Assembly: GCA_938003835.1 (NCBI GenBank)
Contig: CALKXJ010000037.1
Coordinates: forward strand, 1-59,228
Direction of reading: 5' to 3'
From: an uncultured Bryobacteraceae bacterium
GTDB lineage: Bacteria > Acidobacteriota > Terriglobia > Bryobacterales > Bryobacteraceae
Length of the DNA: 59,228 bases
Positions within the stretch are counted from its first letter, which is position 1, and every line of letters begins with the position of its first letter. Both the position numbers and the translations under genes were made by a program. Under the pieces are notes generated by a model that made no database searches, was not told where the DNA came from, and worked only from the letters and a program-made list of their open reading frames with translations. Of this stretch, positions 1 to 7,605 are shown piece by piece.

Positions 1-53
1 TGATGGCGCCCGATCCGGCCTTTGAAGCCGTGCTCGCCGCCTCCCTTGGCTAA
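1..53 (+). CDS. C-terminal end of a truncated upstream gene (tentative)
   Basis: An open frame enters from the left edge and stops at TAA 51-53, giving a tail that ends AFEAVLAASLG. Only about 17 residues are visible, so no family can be named. Codon composition (G/C at most third positions) fits coding DNA in this genome. It converges on the gamma-glutamyltransferase gene, leaving about 120 bases between the two stops. Confidence 0.35.
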   Translation, partial: MAPDPAFEAVLAASLG

Positions 54-177
54 GCGGGGACTGCCTGCCCTTCCGCCAACCGAAAACTCCCCCATGCCGA
101 TCCGCCCCCGCGGAAGGGTCTGGCTGTCCCCGCGCGCCCCGGAGAAATTGGGGATTGAGTATACTGTCCCCGATTTT

Positions 178-1866
178 CTAGAAGTACGGGGCGGGCTCGG
201 GCACGGCGGCGCCGTCCTTGCGCGGCGACGAGGCGCCGTACTTGACGCCGGTCGCGTCGTCGAAGGCTACCGCCTGGCCTCCGCCCACCGGCGAGGCAAA
301 GTCGCCCAGCAGCTCGAGCTGGTGGCCGCGCCGCCGCAACTCCGCATAAGTCGCCTCAGGCAGCCGCCCCTCGATCAGGACGTCGCAGCCGGAAAAGTTC
401 AACTTGGTGAATCGGGGCGCCTCGAGCGCCGCCTGAATGTTCATGCCGTGATCGACGATGTTCGAGACAAACTGCGCATGGGCCTGCGCCTGATTCAGCC
501 CGCCCATGATCCCGAAGCCGATGTGCAGGCTCCCCCGCTCCATGAGCGCCGGGATGATCGTATGGAACGGCCGCTTGCGCGGCGCCAGCGCGTTGGGATG
601 CTCGGGATCGAGATCGAACAGCCCGGCCCGGTTGTGCAGGTGAAAACCCATGCCGTCCACCACCGCGCCCGAGCCGAATGCCAGGTAAATGCTCTGGATG
701 AGCGAGACGATGTTGCCCTCGCGGTCCACCACGGCGAGATAGATCGTATCGCCCTCTCCGGTGAGCGGGTTGCCCGGCGCCACCTGGCAGCGCGCCTTGC
801 CCCGGTCGATCCGCGCCGCCCGCCGCGCCGCGTAAGGCTTGGCGAGCAGCCCCTCCACCGGCACCTCGGCAAAGCGCGGGTCGGCTACATACCGCGCCAG
901 ATCCTGGTAGGCCAGCTTCTGGGCCTCGATCTTGATGTGATAGGCGTCGGCGCTTTGGGCCGCATAGTCCGGCAGGGGGAACCGCTCCATGATGTTCAGC
1001 ATCTCGAGCGCCGCAATGCCTTGGCCGTTCGGCGGAAGCTCATAGACGGTCCAGCCGCGGTATTCGGTCGCGATCGGCTTCACCCATTCCGAAGAGAAGT
1101 CCTTGAGGTCGTCCGGCTCCAGCACGCCGCCCAACCGGGTGGAAGTTCGAAGGATCGCCTCGGCGATGGAACCTTCGTAAAAGGCCCTCGCGCCGCCTTC
1201 GGCCACCAGCCGCAACGCCTTGCCGAGCTCCGGATTGCGGAAGACCTCACCCACAGCGGGAGGCTTGCCTGAGGGAAGGAACAGCCGCGCCGCCTCAGGC
1301 TCACGGCGCAGCTTCTCCACCGAATCGCTCCAATAACCGGCGATCCACTCGGTCACGGGAAACCCTTGTTCGGCGTAGTAGATGGCCGGGCGGAACAGCT
1401 CCGCCCAGGGCAGCCTCCCGTAGCGGCGGTGCAGCTTCTCCCAACCGTCGACACAGCCCGGAACGGTGACCGAGAAGATTCCCTCCTGCGGCATCGACGT
1501 GTGGCCCTTCTGGCGAAGCAGCTCGATGGTCAGCCGCCGGGGCGCCCAGCCGCTGGCGTTCAGGCCGGCGATCTCGCCGGTGGCCGCCTCGCGCACGATG
1601 GCGAACAGATCCCCGCCCATGCCGTTCATCATCGGCTCGACAACCGTGAGCACGGCATTGGCGGCGATCGCCGCATCCACGGCCGAGCCGCCGCGCGCCA
1701 GCACCTGCGCCGCCGCTTGCGATGCCAGTGTCTGGCTGGTGGCGGCGATGCCCTGCCGCGTGATCACCATCGAGCGGGCCTGCTTGCGCGCGCTCGCCGC
1801 CGAGAGCGGCGGAATCGTCAGCGTCATCGCCGTGAGCAGACAGGTTAGCCGAGTCGTCATCATCAC
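178..1866 (-). CDS. ggt: Gamma-glutamyltransferase (gamma-glutamyltranspeptidase)
   Basis: A 562-residue precursor of the gamma-glutamyltranspeptidase family, which transfers or hydrolyses the gamma-glutamyl group of glutathione and related peptides, normally in the periplasm. A hydrophobic N-terminal segment (residues 5-25) looks like a signal peptide. Family blocks are visible: GGSAVDAAIAAN near 60-71, GMGGDLFAI near 83-90, and the autoprocessing site before Thr374 in GEGDTIYLAVVD. Thr374 would become the N-terminal nucleophile of the small subunit. Three consecutive ATG codons (1866, 1863, 1860) leave the exact start open. The gene diverges from the chaperone gene at 1933; the 66-base gap holds a 9-bp inverted repeat. 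Family assignment is firm; the substrate is inferred. Confidence 0.92.
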   Translation of the reverse strand: MMMTTRLTCLLTAMTLTIPPLSAASARKQARSMVITRQGIAATSQTLASQAAAQVLARGGSAVDAAIAANAVLTVVEPMMNGMGGDLFAIVREAATGEIAGLNASGWAPRRLTIELLRQKGHTSMPQEGIFSVTVPGCVDGWEKLHRRYGRLPWAELFRPAIYYAEQGFPVTEWIAGYWSDSVEKLRREPEAARLFLPSGKPPAVGEVFRNPELGKALRLVAEGGARAFYEGSIAEAILRTSTRLGGVLEPDDLKDFSSEWVKPIATEYRGWTVYELPPNGQGIAALEMLNIMERFPLPDYAAQSADAYHIKIEAQKLAYQDLARYVADPRFAEVPVEGLLAKPYAARRAARIDRGKARCQVAPGNPLTGEGDTIYLAVVDREGNIVSLIQSIYLAFGSGAVVDGMGFHLHNRAGLFDLDPEHPNALAPRKRPFHTIIPALMERGSLHIGFGIMGGLNQAQAHAQFVSNIVDHGMNIQAALEAPRFTKLNFSGCDVLIEGRLPEATYAELRRRGHQLELLGDFASPVGGGQAVAFDDATGVKYGASSPRKDGAAVPEPAPYF

Positions 1867-1876
1867 GGCAAGATTG

Positions 1877-1912
1877 TATCCTCGACCGGGCTCCGCGTGA
1901 AGATCGAGGATA
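1877..1912. promoter_or_regulatory. 9-bp inverted repeat in a divergent promoter region
   Basis: TATCCTCGA at 1877-1885 is repeated in inverted form as TCGAGGATA at 1904-1912, with an 18-base spacer, between ggt (-) and the chaperone gene (+). Each arm end also resembles a -10 box (GATAAT at 1909-1914 on the plus strand). It could be a shared operator or two mirrored promoter elements. The repeat is seen directly; its function is inferred. Confidence 0.4.
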
Positions 1913-1932
1913 ATGGTAAAAAAGGGAACGCT

Positions 1933-3081
1933 ATGATTCGCTTCTGGTTATGCGCCGCCGGTGTCGCCTTGCTGGCGGCCGGCACCGCCACCCCAAATGA
2001 CGTCGCCGTGGTCGAGGAGATCGTTGCCAAAGTCAACGGCGACATCGTCACCCGCGCCGACCTGGATCGCGCCAGGCAGGCTCTCATCGAGGATTTGAAG
2101 CGGCGCAACCTCGAAGGCGCCCAGCTTGAAGCGGCCATCAAGGAGCGCGAGAAGGATCTGCTGCGGGATAAGATCGACACCCTGCTGCTGATCCAGCGCG
2201 GCAATCAGCTCAACATCAACGTCGACCAGGACGTCAGCAAGTACTTCGCTGACATCATGCTCCAGTACAAAGTTGCCGACCAGGACAAGTTCGCCGAACT
2301 GGTGCGCCAGCAGACGGGCATGCGTTTCGAGGACTTCCGCCAGGACGTCAAGAACGGCATGCTGACCCAGCGCGTGCTCGCCCGGGAGGTGGGCAGCCGG
2401 ATCGTGATCCCGCGCGAGGAGGTGCAGAAGTACTACGAGGAACACAAGAACGAGTTCGTTCGCGAGGAGCGCGTCTTCCTCCGCGAGATCCTGATCGCCG
2501 CCGACCCGAAAGATCCTGATTCGTTCGCCGCCGCCGAAAAGCGGGCCAAGTCGCTGGTCGAGCGCGCGCGGCGAGGCGAGCGTTTCGAGGACCTGGCCCG
2601 GGACAACTCCGACGCCGTGACCGCCAAGAACGGCGGCGACCTCGGCGGCTGGAAACGGGGCGACCTCAGGAAGGAGATCGAGGATCTGATCTGGGACAAG
2701 GAGCGCAACTATGTCACCGATCCGATCCGGACCGAAAACGGCTTCCTGATCCTGAAGAAGACGGCGCACCACCAGGCGGGACTCGCGCTGCTCGAAGAGG
2801 TGGAAAACGAGATCATGGGGCGGCTCTACGGGCCGCGTTTCGAGCCGAAGGTGCGCGAGTACCTGACCGAGCTGCGCCAGCAGGCCTACCTCGAGATCAA
2901 GGACGGCTGGGTGGACACGGCGGCGGCGCCCGGCAAGGACACCAAGTGGACCGACCCGGCCCGGCTCACCCCCGAGACAGTCACCAAGGAAGAGGTTCTG
3001 GCCAACCCCGGCCGCAAGCGCCTCCTGTGGGTCTTTCCGATCCCCGGAACGCAGCGTGCCCCCCGGAGCACCTCCCGCTAG
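1933..3081 (+). CDS. Periplasmic parvulin-type peptidyl-prolyl isomerase / chaperone (SurA-PrsA like)
   Basis: A 382-residue secreted protein. ATG 1933 is chosen because it starts a clean signal peptide (MIRFWLCAAG, then a hydrophobic stretch to about residue 18) and lies just after a purine-rich AAAAAAGGGAA. Residues 25-160 form a charged helical SurA_N-like chaperone domain, and about 180-277 form a parvulin domain with the family's REILI and NGGDLGGW blocks. The product probably assists folding of envelope proteins and isomerises proline bonds. SurA of Escherichia coli has two parvulin domains; here only one is seen, more like PrsA, but there is no lipobox cysteine. It is followed after 8 bases by the YhaM-like nuclease gene. 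Confidence 0.85.
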   Translation: MIRFWLCAAGVALLAAGTATPNDVAVVEEIVAKVNGDIVTRADLDRARQALIEDLKRRNLEGAQLEAAIKEREKDLLRDKIDTLLLIQRGNQLNINVDQDVSKYFADIMLQYKVADQDKFAELVRQQTGMRFEDFRQDVKNGMLTQRVLAREVGSRIVIPREEVQKYYEEHKNEFVREERVFLREILIAADPKDPDSFAAAEKRAKSLVERARRGERFEDLARDNSDAVTAKNGGDLGGWKRGDLRKEIEDLIWDKERNYVTDPIRTENGFLILKKTAHHQAGLALLEEVENEIMGRLYGPRFEPKVREYLTELRQQAYLEIKDGWVDTAAAPGKDTKWTDPARLTPETVTKEEVLANPGRKRLLWVFPIPGTQRAPRSTSR

Positions 3082-3089
3082 CGGCGCGC

Positions 3090-4157
3090 ATGAAGTCCAC
3101 CTACATCGCCGATCTCAAGCCCGACCAAGACGCGACCTCGTTTTTCCTGGTCCAGTCCAAGGAGATCCGCCAGAAAAAGACCGGAGAGCCGTACCTGGCG
3201 CTTTCGCTCGCCGACCGCACGGGCGAAATCGAAGCCAAGATGTGGGACAACGTCGCCGAGGTGATGCACACCTTTGACCGCGACGACTTTGTCAAGGCTA
3301 AGGGCCGGGTGCAGATCTTCCAGAACCGGCCGCAGTTCACCATCCACAAGATCCGCCGCGCCGAAGAGGACGAGATCGCCATCGAGGATTTCTTCGCCGC
3401 CTCCGAGCGCGACCCGGAGGAGATGCTCGCCGAGTTGCGGGGGATCGTCGCGGCCGTGAAGAATCCGCATCTCAAGGCGCTGCTCGAGGCGATCCTCGGC
3501 GACGAAGAGATCGCGCAGCGGCTCAAGCGCGCTCCCGCCGCCAAGACCGTCCACCACGCCTATCTGGGCGGCCTGCTCGAGCACATCCTCTCGATGTGCC
3601 ACCTGTGCCGGTTCGCCGCCACCCACTACGGGGCGCTGGTCGACCTCGATCTGCTGGTGGCCGGAGCCGTGCTGCACGATATCGGCAAGATCTACGAGCT
3701 AGCCTACCGCCGGAGCCTTCATTACACCGACGAGGGTCAGCTTCTGGGGCACATCGTGCTCGGGCTGCGTATCCTCGACGACAAGGTTCGCCTGCTGTCC
3801 GACTTCCCGCCGCGGCTGCGCGCCCTGCTCGACCACTTCATCATCAGCCACCACGGCGAACTCGAATGGGGCTCGCCCAAGGTGCCGATGTTTGCCGAGG
3901 CGCTCCTGCTACATTGCCTGGACAACCTCGACGCCAAGATGGAGGCCGTGCGCTCCCTGCTCAAGAGGGATCCGCTGGTCGAAGGCTGCTGGACCCTTTA
4001 CAGCCAGCCGCTCGACCGGATGATGCTGAAGACGGACAAGTACCTGGCCGGGGCGCCGGCCGAGGAGGATCCGCCGCCCGCCGAGGCCGGCAAGCCCGCC
4101 GCCTCCAAGCCGCTGTCGCTGTTCGGCGAGCAGCTCAAGAAGGCACTCGACAAGTGA
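3090..4157 (+). CDS. YhaM-like 3'-5' exoribonuclease (OB-fold plus HD domain)
   Basis: A 355-residue cytoplasmic protein. Residues 1-90 form an OB-fold nucleic-acid-binding domain (YLALSLADRTGEIEAKMW). Residues 150-310 form an HD phosphohydrolase domain, with HHAYLGGLLEH around 155-165, the metal-binding pair His196-Asp197 in VLHDIGK, and SHHGELEWGSP further on. This order is that of the YhaM/CBF1 family of 3'-5' exoribonucleases. The start at 3090 gives the natural N-terminus (MKSTYIADLK); a longer frame upstream lies inside the previous gene. The C-terminal 30 residues are low complexity. The stop overlaps a possible GTG start of the BlaI-type gene, so the two are probably co-transcribed. 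Confidence 0.85.
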   Translation: MKSTYIADLKPDQDATSFFLVQSKEIRQKKTGEPYLALSLADRTGEIEAKMWDNVAEVMHTFDRDDFVKAKGRVQIFQNRPQFTIHKIRRAEEDEIAIEDFFAASERDPEEMLAELRGIVAAVKNPHLKALLEAILGDEEIAQRLKRAPAAKTVHHAYLGGLLEHILSMCHLCRFAATHYGALVDLDLLVAGAVLHDIGKIYELAYRRSLHYTDEGQLLGHIVLGLRILDDKVRLLSDFPPRLRALLDHFIISHHGELEWGSPKVPMFAEALLLHCLDNLDAKMEAVRSLLKRDPLVEGCWTLYSQPLDRMMLKTDKYLAGAPAEEDPPPAEAGKPAASKPLSLFGEQLKKALDK

Positions 4158-4162
4158 AGGCA

Positions 4163-4561
4163 ATGCGCAAGTCCGGCGCCCCGCGCGAAATCCCGCCCCC
4201 GCTCGAATTGGAGTGCCTGAAGGCGCTCTGGAAGATCGGTGACGGAACGGTCAAGGACGTGCGGCAGGTCCTCATCGAGCACCGGAACCTGGCCTACACG
4301 ACGGTGATGACCGTGCTCGACCGGCTGGTGCGGCGCGGCAGCGTCGAGCGACAGAAGTGCGGCCGCTCCTTCGTCTACACGCCGCGCCTTGGCCGCGAGG
4401 AGCTCCGGCGGCTGGCCGTCAAGGAGCTCGTCGATTCCTTCTTCGACGGCTCGACTGAGGAGCTCATCGCCTATCTGCGGGGCGCCGCGGCCCAGCCGGA
4501 AACGCCGCGCAAGAAGCGCACCAGCGAAGAGGATGAAGGGCTCGACACCGCGCTGCTCTGA
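4163..4561 (+). CDS. BlaI/MecI/CopY-type winged-helix repressor
   Basis: A 132-residue regulator. Residues 10-80 form a winged helix of the BlaI/MecI/CopY family, with ELECLKALWKIGDGTVKDV, the recognition-helix region AYTTVMTVLDRLVRRG, and a wing VERQKCGRSFVYTPR. The C-terminal part (RLAVKELVDSFFDGSTEELIAYL) is the usual dimerisation segment. An alternative GTG start at 4154 would overlap the previous stop codon. The regulator usually sits next to a BlaR1-type sensor protease; none is adjacent here, so its signal and targets cannot be read from the context. The last 15 residues are charged and probably disordered. Confidence 0.88.
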   Translation: MRKSGAPREIPPPLELECLKALWKIGDGTVKDVRQVLIEHRNLAYTTVMTVLDRLVRRGSVERQKCGRSFVYTPRLGREELRRLAVKELVDSFFDGSTEELIAYLRGAAAQPETPRKKRTSEEDEGLDTALL

Positions 4562-4570
4562 GCAGCGCGG
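4548..4570. terminator. Perfect hairpin between convergent genes
   Basis: CCGCGCTGCTC (4548-4558) and GAGCAGCGCGG (4560-4570) are perfect 11-bp inverted repeats around a single base. They span the stop codon of the BlaI-type gene and end 4 bases before the stop codon of the HAD gene on the other strand. There is no T-run, so it would be a weak intrinsic or a bidirectional road-block terminator. Confidence 0.55.
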
Positions 4571-4573
4571 CGC

Positions 4574-5179
4574 TCACCACTCGATCCCGCGGGCGCGCAA
4601 GGCCCGCTCGAGCTGCTCGCAGCTTTGAAACTGCTCGGCGTCGATGCCCTCCCGCCGTGCCGCCTCGACGTTATCGGCGACGTCGTCGGTGAAAAAACAC
4701 TCGGCGGGCTCGCAGCCCGCACGCGCGAGCGCTGCCTGGAAAATCTCCGGCGCCGGCTTCATCGCGCCGACTTCGTAGGAGAGCACGAAATCGTCGAAAT
4801 GCTCGAGCAGCGGGTAGTTCCTCCGGATATAGGGGAAATGGATCGCGTTGGTGTTCGACAGCAGCAGGAGGCGGTGGCGGCGGCGCAACCCCTCGAGCAG
4901 GTCCTCCGGGATCAGCGTGCGCGGGGGAAAGATGGCGCTCCAGAGCTCGCAAAACTCTTCGTAGCCCACGCGCAGGCCGAGCACCTCGGAGATCCGCCCG
5001 GCGAACTCCCTGGGATCGATCCGGCCCTTCTCGAGCTCCGGCACCAGACCGGTGGAGGCGATGCGCGCCGGGATTTCGTGCGCCGGATAGGGCGAGCGTC
5101 CTTCGATCGCCCGATACGCCCGCGCAAAATCGAGCGGGACGATGACACCTCCCAAATCGAAGATTACCGTCCTGGTCAT
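4574..5179 (-). CDS. HAD-superfamily hydrolase (YihX-like sugar phosphatase)
   Basis: A 201-residue HAD subfamily IA phosphatase. The start at 5179 gives MTRTVIFDLGGVIV, the standard N-terminal motif I. Motif II is LLLLSNTNA near the middle; motif III/IV is GAMKPAPEIF followed by CFFTDDVADNVEAA. The second aspartate of the classical DxD motif is replaced by glycine (FDLGG), as in the YihX group (FDLGN), whose known member dephosphorylates alpha-glucose 1-phosphate. Substrate here is unknown. It diverges from the Tat oxidoreductase gene at 5247. Confidence 0.85.
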   Translation of the reverse strand: MTRTVIFDLGGVIVPLDFARAYRAIEGRSPYPAHEIPARIASTGLVPELEKGRIDPREFAGRISEVLGLRVGYEEFCELWSAIFPPRTLIPEDLLEGLRRRHRLLLLSNTNAIHFPYIRRNYPLLEHFDDFVLSYEVGAMKPAPEIFQAALARAGCEPAECFFTDDVADNVEAARREGIDAEQFQSCEQLERALRARGIEW

Positions 5180-5215
5180 GGGATGGGACTCTTCCAGCGT
5201 AACCGACCGCCGCAG

Positions 5216-5221
5216 TAAGAT
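5216..5221 (+). promoter_or_regulatory. Candidate -10 box for the Gfo/Idh oxidoreductase gene
   Basis: TAAGAT at 5216-5221 fits the TA-N-N-N-T pattern and lies 25 bases before the ATG at 5247. No convincing -35 element is seen. It matches a set of similar boxes (TAGAAT, TAAAAT, TATAAT) placed just ahead of other genes in this window. Confidence 0.35.
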
Positions 5222-5246
5222 GGGGAGAACGCCTGCGAGGACCGTG

Positions 5247-6443
5247 ATGAGAAAGATGGAATTCAGCCGGCGCGAGTTCGCCGCCCTCGCTCTGCCTGCA
5301 ACCCTCAAGGCTCCCAAGGGCCCCAACGAACGCATCAACCTGGGCGTCATCGGCTCCGGAGAGCGCGGCCAGGCGCTCATCCGGGATGTGGAAAAGTGTC
5401 GCGACCTGAACGTCGGCGTCACCGCCGTCTGCGACATCTGGCGGCCGAATCGGGAGAAGGCCGCCGCCCAGGCCGCCAGGATCTGGGGCGAGACGCCCCG
5501 CACCACCGAGGACTACCGCGAGCTGCTTGGCTGGGACTCCGTCGATGCCGTGCTGATCGCCACGCCCGACTTCGCCCACAGCCGCATCCTCAAGGCGGCG
5601 GTCGAAGCGGGCAAAGATGCCTACTGTGAAAAGCCGATGGGCACGGACTTTGCCGAGGCCAAGGCGGCCTACCTGGCCGTGAAGGCGAGCAAACAGGTGG
5701 TGCAGATCGGCACGCAGCGCCGCAGCGATCCGCGCTACGTCGCCGCCGCCAGGCTCGTTCAGAGCGGCATCCTGGGCAAGGTGACGCGCGTCACCGTCTC
5801 GGTGAACTTCTTCGAGCCGCGCTGGCGGCGCGATTACCAGGACGTGCGGGACGCCGACGTCGCCTGGAATCGCCTTCTGGTGCGCGACCCCAATCCACGT
5901 TACGACGCCCGCCGCCTGCGCCAGTGGCAGCTTTTCCGCGAATACACCAACGGCATTCCCGGCCTGTGGATGAGCCACTTCGTGGACCTGATCCCGTGGT
6001 TCCTGAACGACCCCTATCCGGCGGCGGCCGTCGCCTCGGGCGGCGTCTATTTCTGGAAGGACGGTCGCGAAACCGAGGACGTCTTTCACGCTCTGCTCGA
6101 GTACCCCAAAGAGTGCCTGTTCAGTTTCGCGATGAGCCTGACCAACAGCGAGGGCAACCAGAACCTCTGGCTGGGCACGCGCGGCACGCTCGATATGGAC
6201 CGCTTCGTCCTGAGCGGCCGCGGCACCGCAGCGCCGGACCGCATCCAGGAAGAGATCACGATCCAGCCGGAGGAGGTCAACTCCCACATGGCCAACTTCA
6301 TCGAGTGCATCCGCAGCCGGCGCCAGCCGCGGGCCGACATCGACGCCGGCTTCCGCCACGCGGTGGCCGGATGCATGGCCGCCATCGCCCGCGATACCGG
6401 TCGCAAGGTTTACTTCGATCCGGTGCGCCTGGAGATCCTCTGA
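5247..6443 (+). CDS. Gfo/Idh/MocA-family oxidoreductase with Tat-like signal
   Basis: A 398-residue NAD(P)-dependent sugar oxidoreductase-like protein. The N-terminus carries a twin-arginine motif (SRREF, residues 7-11) followed by a short hydrophobic run. The Rossmann fold begins with INLGVIGSGERG at 30-41, and the active-site lysine lies in DAYCEKPMGTD. The C-terminal alpha/beta domain contains the substrate-site HFVDLIPWFL. Such exported Gfo/Idh proteins are thought to keep a tightly bound cofactor in the periplasm (family knowledge), but the sugar substrate is unknown. Starts at 5247 and 5256 are both possible. One base separates it from the next gene, so the two are one transcript. Confidence 0.85.
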   Translation: MRKMEFSRREFAALALPATLKAPKGPNERINLGVIGSGERGQALIRDVEKCRDLNVGVTAVCDIWRPNREKAAAQAARIWGETPRTTEDYRELLGWDSVDAVLIATPDFAHSRILKAAVEAGKDAYCEKPMGTDFAEAKAAYLAVKASKQVVQIGTQRRSDPRYVAAARLVQSGILGKVTRVTVSVNFFEPRWRRDYQDVRDADVAWNRLLVRDPNPRYDARRLRQWQLFREYTNGIPGLWMSHFVDLIPWFLNDPYPAAAVASGGVYFWKDGRETEDVFHALLEYPKECLFSFAMSLTNSEGNQNLWLGTRGTLDMDRFVLSGRGTAAPDRIQEEITIQPEEVNSHMANFIECIRSRRQPRADIDAGFRHAVAGCMAAIARDTGRKVYFDPVRLEIL

Positions 6444-6444
6444 G

Positions 6445-7605
6445 ATGAGGCTGAGCCGCCGCGCGTTTCTCGGAACCGCCGCCGCGCCGCTTCTGGCGCA
6501 GGCGCCCCCCATCACCCGGGTGGAGGTCTTCCCCGCCCCTTACCCGGTTAGCGGGCGCTTCAAGTTCCTCGCCAAACCCGAGCGGCCTTCGGTGCTGGTG
6601 AAGATCACCTGCGAAAGCGGCGAAGCCGGCTGGGGCCAGTCGGTGCCGGTGCCGACCTGGAGCTATGAAACCCCCGAATCGGTCGTCTCGACGCTCAGGA
6701 ACTATCTGGCGCCGGTGCTCATCGGGCGCAACCCGTTCGATCTGGCCGGGGCGCACGAGGCGATGAACCGGGCCATCCGGCCGTCGTTTTCCACCGGCAT
6801 GCCGATCGCGAAGGCCGGCGTCGACCTGGCGCTGCACGACCTGGCTGGGCGGCTGCGCGGCCAGAGCGTGGCCGAGCGCTGGGGCCGCAAGCCGCTCGAG
6901 AAGATCACGCTGAGCTGGACGGTGAACCCAACCAGCCTGGCGGAAACCGAGGAGCTGGTTCAGGAGGGCCGCGAGCGCGGCTACCGCCATTTCAACGTCA
7001 AGCTCGCCCCGGATCCGCGATTCGACATCGAGATGTGCCGCCTGGTGCGGAAGCTGGCGCCCGATGCCTTCTTCTGGGGCGACGCCAACGGCGGCTATGA
7101 ACTGGCCGACGCGCTGTGGGTGGCGCCCCGGCTGGCTGATATCGGCATGAACGTGCTCGAGCAGCCGCTCCCGGCCAACCGCCTTACCGGCTATCTGGAG
7201 ATGAAAAAGCAGGGCGCGCTGCCCATCATCATGGACGAGGGCGTCGTCTCCTCGGTCGAGCTGGTCGAGTTCATTCGCCTGGGCCTGCTCGACGGCGTGG
7301 CGATGAAGCCGGCGCGGACGGCCGGGCTGTGGGACGCGCGCAAACAGGTGGAGATCGTCCTGGAGGCCGGCCTGATGTTCCTGGGCAGCGGTCTCACCGA
7401 TCCCGACATCGCCCTGGCCGCCGCCCTGCAACTGTATGGCGCCTACGGGTTGAAGTTCCCCGCCGCGCTCAACGGCCCGCAGTTCCTCACCGGCAGCCTC
7501 CTGCGCCGGCCCCTGGAGGTCACGGGCGGCGAGATCCGCGTCCCCAGCGGGGCTGGCCTGGGCGTCGAGGTGGATGAGGAGAAGCTCCGGCGGGCGTTCA
7601 CATGA
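6445..7605 (+). CDS. Enolase-superfamily enzyme, muconate-lactonizing subgroup type, Tat-exported
   Basis: A 386-residue protein with a textbook Tat signal (SRRAFLG at residues 4-10, then an Ala/Leu-rich stretch ending LLAQA). The barrel shows the superfamily residues in order: Lys in FNVKLAPD, metal ligands Asp in WGDANGGY, Glu in VLEQPLP and Asp in IIMDEGVV, and a second Lys in GVAMKPAR. Lys on both faces is the pattern of muconate-lactonizing enzymes, o-succinylbenzoate synthases and dipeptide epimerases rather than mandelate racemase. The specific reaction is unknown. The gene lies between a Tat oxidoreductase and a DUF6807 gene, suggesting a shared periplasmic or envelope pathway for a sugar acid. 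Confidence 0.82.
   Translation: MRLSRRAFLGTAAAPLLAQAPPITRVEVFPAPYPVSGRFKFLAKPERPSVLVKITCESGEAGWGQSVPVPTWSYETPESVVSTLRNYLAPVLIGRNPFDLAGAHEAMNRAIRPSFSTGMPIAKAGVDLALHDLAGRLRGQSVAERWGRKPLEKITLSWTVNPTSLAETEELVQEGRERGYRHFNVKLAPDPRFDIEMCRLVRKLAPDAFFWGDANGGYELADALWVAPRLADIGMNVLEQPLPANRLTGYLEMKKQGALPIIMDEGVVSSVELVEFIRLGLLDGVAMKPARTAGLWDARKQVEIVLEAGLMFLGSGLTDPDIALAAALQLYGAYGLKFPAALNGPQFLTGSLLRRPLEVTGGEIRVPSGAGLGVEVDEEKLRRAFT

Noticed and set aside
4671-6515. 614-codon minus-strand frame over the HAD and Gfo/Idh genes
   Set aside because: The HAD protein lies in another minus frame with all motifs. The long frame is explained by scarcity of stops in GC-rich DNA.
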